From Mycolicibacterium stellerae (lineage in GTDB: Bacteria > Actinomycetota > Actinomycetes > Mycobacteriales > Mycobacteriaceae): a stretch of DNA of 64,000 nt. Made by a program: the position numbers and the translations under genes. Shown one piece after another: positions 58,222 through 64,000 of this stretch. Position 1 is the stretch's first letter; every line of letters begins with the position of its first letter. Below the pieces are notes generated by a model, which did not search any database, was not told the DNA's origin, and saw nothing but the letters and a program-made list of their open reading frames with translations. The stretch covers positions 1 to 64,000 of the forward strand of contig NZ_RARC01000033.1 of NCBI RefSeq assembly GCF_003719305.1. The letters are read 5' to 3'.

Positions 58222-58542
58222 ATGGCCAGAGGGATCATCTACCTGGAGACGAGGCCGGTATCACCGGACCGCGAAGAGGAGTACCACAAGTGGTACAACG
58301 ACACTCACCTCGCTGAGATCTGCTCTGTCGACGGGATCGTTTCCGCGCGCCGCTTTGCCCCGACCGACGGCGAGGGGCCCTTCATCGCCATCTACGAGCT
58401 CGAGTGCGACGACCTCGACGCGGTTGTCGACCGGCTGGGGGAGCTCGGCAGGAGCGGCAAGATGTCCTCGCTGGAACTGCTCAACATGGAGACACCACCG
58501 ATCCCGAAGGTCTACCGAGAGATCGGTTCGTATCAGAAATGA
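58222..58542 (+). CDS. Small dimeric alpha+beta-barrel protein
   Basis: The 106-aa protein looks like a ferredoxin-like dimeric barrel (RGIIYLETRPVSPDREEEYHKWYNDTHLAEI, then GPFIAIYELECDDLDAV), the fold of EthD, ABM and DUF4286 proteins. The EYHKWYNDTH segment resembles the N-terminal helix of such families. A GGAGGA ribosome site is present, and its stop overlaps the E1-alpha start (ATGA), so it belongs to the pathway. It could be a small isomerase, cyclase or binding protein. Confidence 0.78.
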   Translation: MARGIIYLETRPVSPDREEEYHKWYNDTHLAEICSVDGIVSARRFAPTDGEGPFIAIYELECDDLDAVVDRLGELGRSGKMSSLELLNMETPPIPKVYREIGSYQK

Positions 58543-59519
58543 CTCCCTCACCCGAGGTGCAGCGGCGCATCTACGCGCTGATGGTGTTGATGAAGGCCGC
58601 CGACGACCGGCTGTCCAAGGGCATCGGCACCGGCGAGTTCATGTGTGTGTACTGGCCGTCGCGCGGGCAGGAGGCCATCGCTGCGGCAATGGGTGTCACG
58701 CTGCGCGACGACGACCAGCTGGTGACCACCTACCGCGGGCTGCACGACCTCATCGGCAAAGGCGTTCCGCTGGAAGAGATCTACGGCGAGATGATGGGGC
58801 GCACCGTCGGCGCAAGCCGCGGTAAGGGCGGCACCATGCACATCGCCAAACCCGATAGGGGTGTGATGCTGTCGACGGGCATCGTCGGTGCGGGGCCGCC
58901 GGTCGCTGTCGGGCTGGCGATGGCCGCCAAACGCAAGGGGCTCGACCGGGTGACGGTCGTCAGCTTCGGCGACGGCGCGACGAACACCGGATCGTTTCAC
59001 GAGGCGGCGAACATGGCCGCGCTGTGGGATCTGCCGGTGGTGTTCGTCTGCCAGAACAACATGTACGCCGAGATGACCCCGACCACTGACACGATGAAGA
59101 TCAAACACGTCGCCGACCGTGCGGCCGGCTACGGCATGCCTGGCGTACGGGTGGACGGCAACGACCCGTTGGCGGTCGCGGACGCACTCGCCGAGACGAT
59201 CGGCAAGGCCCGCGACGGCCAGGGCCCCACCTTCATCGAATGCGAGACGTTCCGGTTCCGCGGGCACTATTTCGGCGACCGGATGCCCTACATCCCCTCC
59301 GATCAGCTGGAGGCGGCGATCGCCGCCGACCCGGTGCCCGCGTTCCGCCGTCGCCTGATCGACGGCGGCATCTGCGGCGACGACGAGCTCAGCGGGATCG
59401 ACGAGGGCGCGCTGACAAGGGTCGAGGAAGCGTTGAAGACGGTGCTGGCCGCGGGGCCGCCGTCAGCCGACGAGCTCGACCGCGACGTGTACGCCACCCC
59501 GATCAAATATCCCGTCTGA
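58539..59519 (+). CDS. Thiamine-diphosphate dehydrogenase E1 component, alpha subunit
   Basis: The 326-aa protein is the alpha half of a pyruvate/acetoin-type E1. The thiamine-diphosphate motif runs from GDG (144-146) to NN (173-174), and SRGKGGTMHI (93-102) is present. E1 heterotetramers cleave 2-oxo acids, or diketones such as acetoin, and pass the acyl group to lipoyl-lysine. The ATG overlaps the previous stop; the beta-subunit gene follows after 8 bases. Confidence 0.94.
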   Translation: MTPSPEVQRRIYALMVLMKAADDRLSKGIGTGEFMCVYWPSRGQEAIAAAMGVTLRDDDQLVTTYRGLHDLIGKGVPLEEIYGEMMGRTVGASRGKGGTMHIAKPDRGVMLSTGIVGAGPPVAVGLAMAAKRKGLDRVTVVSFGDGATNTGSFHEAANMAALWDLPVVFVCQNNMYAEMTPTTDTMKIKHVADRAAGYGMPGVRVDGNDPLAVADALAETIGKARDGQGPTFIECETFRFRGHYFGDRMPYIPSDQLEAAIAADPVPAFRRRLIDGGICGDDELSGIDEGALTRVEEALKTVLAAGPPSADELDRDVYATPIKYPV

Positions 59520-59527
59520 GGAAGGCC

Positions 59528-60559
59528 ATGGACGAAACAACGCAGTCGGCTCTTCGCGCAAGCGGCTCATCGCTGATGTCGATGCGCGAGGCGCTGAACC
59601 TCGCGCTCGATCAGGCGATGGCCGCCGACGACCGGGTCTTCCTGCTCGGCGAGGACATCGCCGACCCTGGTGCATCCGGCCCGACGGCGGGGTTGTCGAC
59701 CAAGTACGGCCATGACCGTGTGCTGGATACGCCGATCTCGGAGGCTGCGATTGTCGGTGCGGCCATCGGTGCCGCGATCGACGGGCTGCTGCCGGTCGCG
59801 GAGATAATGATCATGGACTTCATCGGCATCGCGGCGGATCAGCTGATCAACAACGCCGCCAAGCTGCGGTTCATGACCGCGGGCCGGACGACCGCGCCGA
59901 TCACCGTGCGCACTCAGGTGTACGGCGGTCTCGCCACTGGGGCGACGCACTCGCAGACGCTGGAAGCCTGGTTCATGCACATCCCGGGGATGAAGGTCAT
60001 CGTCCCGTCCACCCCACGCGACGGCAAGGGCTTGCTGGCGTCGGCGATCTTTGACGAGGATCCGTGCCTGTTCGTCGAGACGATCCGGCTGCAAGCCCAG
60101 AAGGGTTTGGTGCCAATCGATCCCGGATTTCGAATTCCACTCGGTCAGGCCGACATCAAGCGGCCGGGTTCCGACGTCACGCTGATCAGCTACGGCCGTA
60201 GTGTGCTCGAATCGCTGGCAGCCGCAAAGGCATTGGATGAGCAAGGGGTCAGCGCCGAGGTGATCGACCTGCGCACTCTTGTGCCTCTCGACGTCGACAC
60301 CATGGTCGAGTCGGTGCGACGCACGGGGCGTGCGGTGGTCGTACACGATGCCGTTCAGTTCGCCGGCCCGGGGGCGGAGGTCGTCGCTGTCCTGCAGGCG
60401 GAATGCTTCGGTGCCCTGACCGCGCCCATCGAACGGGTGGCCGCGAGGTTCGTCCCGACACCCGCCGCGCCTGCGCTCGAAGCGCAGATCTATCCGTCGG
60501 CGGGGCGCGTCGTCGAGGCCGTGCAACGGACCCTCGCGAAGGCGGATGCGGGTGGCTGA
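59528..60559 (+). CDS. Thiamine-diphosphate dehydrogenase E1 component, beta subunit
   Basis: The 343-aa protein has the transketolase-like pyrimidine-binding domain (about 16-190; MREALNLALDQAMAADDRVFLLGEDI, DTPISEAAIVG, MDFIGIAADQL) and the C-terminal transketolase domain. It pairs with the alpha subunit upstream. An A/G-rich GAAGG site precedes the ATG. Its end overlaps the lipoyl-domain gene by 14 bases. Confidence 0.94.
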   Translation: MDETTQSALRASGSSLMSMREALNLALDQAMAADDRVFLLGEDIADPGASGPTAGLSTKYGHDRVLDTPISEAAIVGAAIGAAIDGLLPVAEIMIMDFIGIAADQLINNAAKLRFMTAGRTTAPITVRTQVYGGLATGATHSQTLEAWFMHIPGMKVIVPSTPRDGKGLLASAIFDEDPCLFVETIRLQAQKGLVPIDPGFRIPLGQADIKRPGSDVTLISYGRSVLESLAAAKALDEQGVSAEVIDLRTLVPLDVDTMVESVRRTGRAVVVHDAVQFAGPGAEVVAVLQAECFGALTAPIERVAARFVPTPAAPALEAQIYPSAGRVVEAVQRTLAKADAGG

Positions 60560-60788
60560 CTTCGTCATTCGAATCCCGCGCGTTTCGGTGGCCGTTTCGG
60601 AAGCCGAGCTCACCGAGCTTCTCGTCGCCGCAGGCGAGCACGTGGAGGAGGGGACGCCCATCTACGTCATCGCCACCGAGAAGGTGGAACAGGAAATCGA
60701 GGCGGGCGCGTCGGGCACTGTGCAGTGGACGGGCACGGTCGGAACCACCTACGACATCGGCGCCGAAATCGGCGTCATCACGTCATAA
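60546..60788 (+). CDS. Free-standing lipoyl domain protein
   Basis: The whole 80-aa protein is one lipoyl/biotinyl domain: two half-barrels with the modified lysine at Lys46 in the hairpin ATEKVEQE and the closing GTTYDIGAEIGVI. There is no subunit-binding segment and no E2 acyltransferase domain in the frame or in neighbouring genes. It should accept the acyl group made by the E1 pair. It lies between E1-beta and an enoyl-CoA hydratase-like gene. GTG at 60552 is an alternative start. Confidence 0.88.
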   Translation: MRVADFVIRIPRVSVAVSEAELTELLVAAGEHVEEGTPIYVIATEKVEQEIEAGASGTVQWTGTVGTTYDIGAEIGVITS

Positions 60789-60803
60789 CAAACAGGAGGA
60801 CGC

Positions 60804-61670
60804 ATGGATTGCAACGAGACCCGCGAAAGAACCATCTACCAGAAAGAAGGGGCGATCGCGAAGGTCATCCTGAACTGGCCCGAAAAGGCCAACGCGCAGG
60901 ACCAGAAGCTGGCCGAGGAGGTTGACGCCGCGCTGTTGGACGCCGACCGCGACTACGACATCAAGGTGCTGGTGCTCAAGGCCAACGGCAAGGGCTTCTG
61001 CTCGGGACACGCGATCGGCAACAACGCCGTCGACTACCCGGCGTTCGTCGAGGGCGCCATGCGGATGGGTCACCCGTGGAAGCCGCAGTCGGACCTGTTC
61101 GTGAAGCCGACCCTCAACCTGTGGGAGTTCTCCAAGCCGACCATCGCGCAGGTGCACGGCTACTGCGTCGGCGGCGGCACCCACATGGGTCTGACCACCG
61201 ACATCGTGATCGCCTCCGAGGACGCCTACTTTTCCTACCCGCCGCTGCAGGGGTTCGGGATGCCGTCCGGCGAATGCTCCATCGAACCATGGGTTTTCAT
61301 GAACTGGCGCCGCGCGTCCTACTACCTGTACACCGCCGAGACCGTCGATGCGAAGAAGGCACTCGAGTACGGCCTGATCAACGAGGTGGTCAAGCGCGAG
61401 GACCTCGATGCGCGGGTCGACGCGATCGCGCGCCAAATCGCGCAGGCTCCGATGACCACGCTGCTGGCCACTAAGGCCAACATCAAGCGTGCGTGGGAGA
61501 TGATGGGCATGCGGGTGCACTGGCAGAGCTCCAACGACCTCGTGGCACTCGCGTCGATCAGCAAGGATGTCCAGGAACTGATCCAGCAGGTGTTCAAGGA
61601 CAAGATCCTGCCGTCCGAAATGGCCAAGCGGCAGGCGGCGGCATCCGACAACGGCGCGGCGACCACGTAG
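60804..61670 (+). CDS. Enoyl-CoA hydratase/isomerase family protein
   Basis: A 288-aa crotonase-fold protein with KGFCSGH and VHGYCVGGG oxyanion-hole segments, paralogous to 51527-52384. The site that usually holds a catalytic glutamate reads FGMPSGEC, so the reaction may differ from plain hydration. AGGAGG precedes the ATG by 6 bases. In a pathway with E1 and lipoyl genes it could hydrate a ring-conjugated acyl-CoA or open a ring. Confidence 0.9.
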   Translation: MDCNETRERTIYQKEGAIAKVILNWPEKANAQDQKLAEEVDAALLDADRDYDIKVLVLKANGKGFCSGHAIGNNAVDYPAFVEGAMRMGHPWKPQSDLFVKPTLNLWEFSKPTIAQVHGYCVGGGTHMGLTTDIVIASEDAYFSYPPLQGFGMPSGECSIEPWVFMNWRRASYYLYTAETVDAKKALEYGLINEVVKREDLDARVDAIARQIAQAPMTTLLATKANIKRAWEMMGMRVHWQSSNDLVALASISKDVQELIQQVFKDKILPSEMAKRQAAASDNGAATT

Positions 61671-61680
61671 GACCCGACCA

Positions 61681-63219
61681 GTGGCGAACATCGCCGACCA
61701 CGCGGACGGTGATCCCGACTCAACTGCTCTGATCGTCGCGGACGGCCGCACGATCTCATACGGCGAGTTGTTCGGGAGAAGCCGGCGCGTCGCGGCCCTG
61801 CTTCACAGGGCAGGCCTGCGACGCGGCGACGGGGTGGCCCTTGTGTTGCCGAACCGTCCGGAGTTCTTCGAAATCACTTGGGGCTGCCAGCTTTCCGGGC
61901 TGTATTACAGCGCGGTGAACACCCACTTCACACCCGACGACGTGGCTTACGTCATCGGCGACTCCGATGCCAAGGCCGTGTTCATCGACGCGTCGATGGC
62001 CGAGTTGGGAAGCCACATTCTGGCCACCAGCGACGGCGTCGACGTGCATATCAGCGTGGGCGGTGTGCTGCCCGGTTGGCGACTGTACGACGACACCCTG
62101 ACTGAAAGCGATGCGGCGCCGCCGATTTCGGACGGATCCGAGATGCTCTACTCGTCGGGGACGACTGGGCGACCAAAAGCCGTCCGGCGGCCGCTACCCG
62201 AGGACGGCCAAGGGTCGTGGGCGCAGAAGGTGCTGGAGTACTCGCTTGCGAAACGATACGACATGACCCCGTCGAGCGTGTATCTGTCGCCCGCACCGCT
62301 GTATCACGCCGCCGGGATCAACTACACGATGGCGGTGCATCGGGTGGGTGCCTCCTCGATCCTGATGCCCAAGTTCGACGCCGAAACCGTGCTGCGCCTG
62401 ATCGAGGAGCACCGCGTTACTCACGCCCAGTTCGTGCCGACCATGTTCGTGCGGATGCTCAAGTTGCCCGAGGACGTCCGGGACAAGTACGACGTATCCA
62501 GCCTGCAGTGCGTCATCCACGCCGCCGCGCCGTGTCCGATCGACGTTAAACAGCGGATGATGGAGTGGTTCGGGCCGATCATCCACGAGTACTACGGGGG
62601 CACAGAGGGATTCGCGGGCACGATCATCGGCCCGCAGGAGTGGCTGGCCCACCCCGGCTCCGTGGGCAAGCCGTTCAGCCCGGTGCACGTCATGGGGGAG
62701 GACGGCGCAGAGCTGCCCGCAGGCGAGCCGGGGGAGCTGTTCTTCGAGGGCGGCCCTGCGTTCGAGTACTTCAAGGACGCCGCGAAGACGGCGTCGGTGT
62801 CCAACGACCGCGGGTGGCGCTCGCTGGGGGACATGGGCTACGTCGACGAGGACGGCTACATGTATCTCACCGACCGCTCGACGTTCATGATCGTGTCGGG
62901 CGGGGTGAACATCTACCCGCAGGAGGCCGAGAACGTTCTGGTCATGCACCCGAAGCTGGTGGACGCGGCGGTGTTCGGCGTGCCGAATGACGAATACGGC
63001 GAGGAGGTCAAGGCCGTCGTCCAGCCGGTCGATGGTGTGGAGACCGGCCCCGCGCTCGAGGTCGAGCTCATCGACTACTGCCGGGCGAACCTTGCCACCT
63101 ACAAGTGCCCGCGCACCATCGAATTCGACGCCGAGCTGCCACGCGATCCGAACGGCAAGCTGTACAAGAGGCGGATCCGCGAGCGCTACTGGCAGGGCCG
63201 CCCGTCGCGCATCGTGTGA
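61681..63219 (+). CDS. Acyl-CoA synthetase (AMP-forming)
   Basis: The 512-aa ANL-family ligase has the phosphate loop SSGTTGRPKAV, the YYGGTEG adenylate motif, the hinge region around YLTDRSTFMIVSGGVNIYP and the catalytic lysine in DPNGKLYKR. It activates a carboxylic acid as its CoA ester, presumably the first acid intermediate of the island. The start is GTG. Its stop touches the stop of the convergent alcohol dehydrogenase gene. Confidence 0.94.
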   Translation: MANIADHADGDPDSTALIVADGRTISYGELFGRSRRVAALLHRAGLRRGDGVALVLPNRPEFFEITWGCQLSGLYYSAVNTHFTPDDVAYVIGDSDAKAVFIDASMAELGSHILATSDGVDVHISVGGVLPGWRLYDDTLTESDAAPPISDGSEMLYSSGTTGRPKAVRRPLPEDGQGSWAQKVLEYSLAKRYDMTPSSVYLSPAPLYHAAGINYTMAVHRVGASSILMPKFDAETVLRLIEEHRVTHAQFVPTMFVRMLKLPEDVRDKYDVSSLQCVIHAAAPCPIDVKQRMMEWFGPIIHEYYGGTEGFAGTIIGPQEWLAHPGSVGKPFSPVHVMGEDGAELPAGEPGELFFEGGPAFEYFKDAAKTASVSNDRGWRSLGDMGYVDEDGYMYLTDRSTFMIVSGGVNIYPQEAENVLVMHPKLVDAAVFGVPNDEYGEEVKAVVQPVDGVETGPALEVELIDYCRANLATYKCPRTIEFDAELPRDPNGKLYKRRIRERYWQGRPSRIV

Positions 63220-64000
63220 TCAGTCGAGCGAGAAATCGATGATGCCGCGCACGATCTCGCCATTGAGCTGATCGCGGTAGCCCTCGTTGATGTCGTCGAG
63301 CCGGTATCGCCGGGTGATCATCTCATCGAGCTGCAACAGCCCCGCCTCATAGAGCTTGGTGAATCGGGCGACGTCCACCCGCGGATTGCACGATCCGAGA
63401 ACCGTGCCAACCAGGCTCTTGTTCCACAGGATGAACTCTTGCAAGTTGATGGCGATGGAGTTCGTCGTGGTGGCGGTCATGCCGGTCAGCACACAGGTTC
63501 CGCCCTTGCGGGTCAGGCTCAGGGCCGCCTGCACGTCGTCGCCGGAGATCAACGAAGGCGACACCACGACGCTGTCCGCCATCACGCCGCGCGTCAGATC
63601 GCGGAGCAGGTCGGCGGCTTCCTCGGTGCTCGAGACGCTGTGGGTGGCACCGAAGCCAAGAGCCGACTTCTGCTTGAACTCCACCGGGTCGACCGCGATG
63701 ATCTGCGCGGCCCCGTTGATGCGTGCGCCCTGCACGGCTCCGGTACCGATTCCGCCCACTCCGATGACGACGACGGTGTCGCCGGTCTTCACCTTCGCGC
63801 GGTTCTCCGCGGAGCCGTAGCCGGTCGGAATCCCGCACGACAACAGCGCCATCGGCAGCAACGGGAGGTGGGGCTCGATCTTCACGATCGAATCCGTGGA
63901 AACCACAGTGTGTTTCGAGAATGCGCCGACCTTGGACAGGTGGCCGAGATTGCGGCCGTCCGCGGTGTGGTGGCGGAAGGTGCCGTCCGTCGGCATGCCG
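63220..64000 (-). CDS. NDMA/mycofactocin-type zinc alcohol dehydrogenase, C-terminal part
   Basis: The 260 visible residues are the C-terminal two thirds of a medium-chain dehydrogenase: the G-rich cofactor motif GVGGIGTGAVQGA, the DPVEFKQKSALGFGATH segment and the GSCNPRVDVARF block found in the nicotinoprotein group, whose bound NAD is recycled through mycofactocin or the artificial acceptor NDMA. The N-terminus with the zinc ligands lies beyond the right edge. It is the second mycofactocin-type dehydrogenase of the island. Confidence 0.88.
   Translation of the reverse strand, partial: GMPTDGTFRHHTADGRNLGHLSKVGAFSKHTVVSTDSIVKIEPHLPLLPMALLSCGIPTGYGSAENRAKVKTGDTVVVIGVGGIGTGAVQGARINGAAQIIAVDPVEFKQKSALGFGATHSVSSTEEAADLLRDLTRGVMADSVVVSPSLISGDDVQAALSLTRKGGTCVLTGMTATTTNSIAINLQEFILWNKSLVGTVLGSCNPRVDVARFTKLYEAGLLQLDEMITRRYRLDDINEGYRDQLNGEIVRGIIDFSLD

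Noticed and set aside
1..64000. CRISPR array or prophage
   Set aside because: I saw no regularly spaced direct repeats and no capsid, terminase, integrase or portal genes; the tRNA-Leu has no obvious downstream attachment repeat.

Overview
The window is a 64 kb piece of a GC-rich chromosome from a rapidly growing, non-tuberculous member of the Mycobacteriaceae (Mycolicibacterium-like). The first 36 kb follow the gene order I recall for M. tuberculosis Rv1316c-Rv1343c (5S rRNA, ogt, alkA, adenylate cyclase, nucS, mce, fadA4, cnoX-like, glgB, glgE, glgP, dinG, pncB1, clpS, DUF2017, P1 peptidase, mec, cysO, cysM, rhomboid, murI, Rv1339, rph, rdgB, DUF3817, lprD). Further support comes from mycobacterial families (MspA-type porin, WhiB, mycofactocin-coupled dehydrogenases), GTG/TTG starts and many promoters whose -10 box lies about 6-8 nt before the start codon (leaderless mRNAs). 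No gene-free stretch exceeds 300 bases.

Layout. 1-9200: end of the rRNA operon, alkylation repair (ogt, alkA), a glutaminase remnant, small secreted proteins, tpx, an aldo/keto reductase with a divergent regulator, a membrane adenylate cyclase, nucS and methylmalonyl-CoA epimerase. 9260-19800: fadA4, a thioredoxin-fold/TPR protein, the GlgE alpha-glucan genes (glgB-glgE, divergent glgP) and an MspA-like porin. 19850-25650: a metallopeptidase lipoprotein, dinG, pncB1, clpS and DUF2017. 25640-32620: P1 peptidase, the CysO/Mec/CysM cysteine pathway, rhomboid, murI, a cAMP-phosphodiesterase-like protein, rph, an ANTAR protein and rdgB. 32600-37640: accessory genes (acyltransferase, TetR plus haloalkane dehalogenase), DUF3817/lprD, a LAGLIDADG-like gene beside tRNA-Leu, and small proteins.

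37640-48300 is accessory. An alcohol dehydrogenase, DUF59 protein and amidohydrolase operon faces an AcoR/MimR-like regulator; it resembles the accessory part of a propane monooxygenase cluster, but without the monooxygenase. Then come a WhiB/TetR divergon with interlocking palindromes, an AraC regulator facing an amidohydrolase, a membrane redox module (Rieske lipoprotein, three-histidine DUF6529 protein, anchored exported protein), yaaA and an amidohydrolase fragment.

48445-64000 is a catabolic island that continues past the right edge: Rieske oxygenase, KstD-like flavoprotein, two enoyl-CoA hydratase paralogues, CoA-transferase, a two-gene acyl-CoA dehydrogenase, mycofactocin-type SDR, E1-alpha/E1-beta dehydrogenase subunits with a free-standing lipoyl domain but no E2, an acyl-CoA ligase and a mycofactocin-type alcohol dehydrogenase. 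Together they look like a CoA-dependent route for an alicyclic or terpenoid alcohol or acid; the substrate is unknown. A solo TnpB element sits inside its reverse-strand operon.
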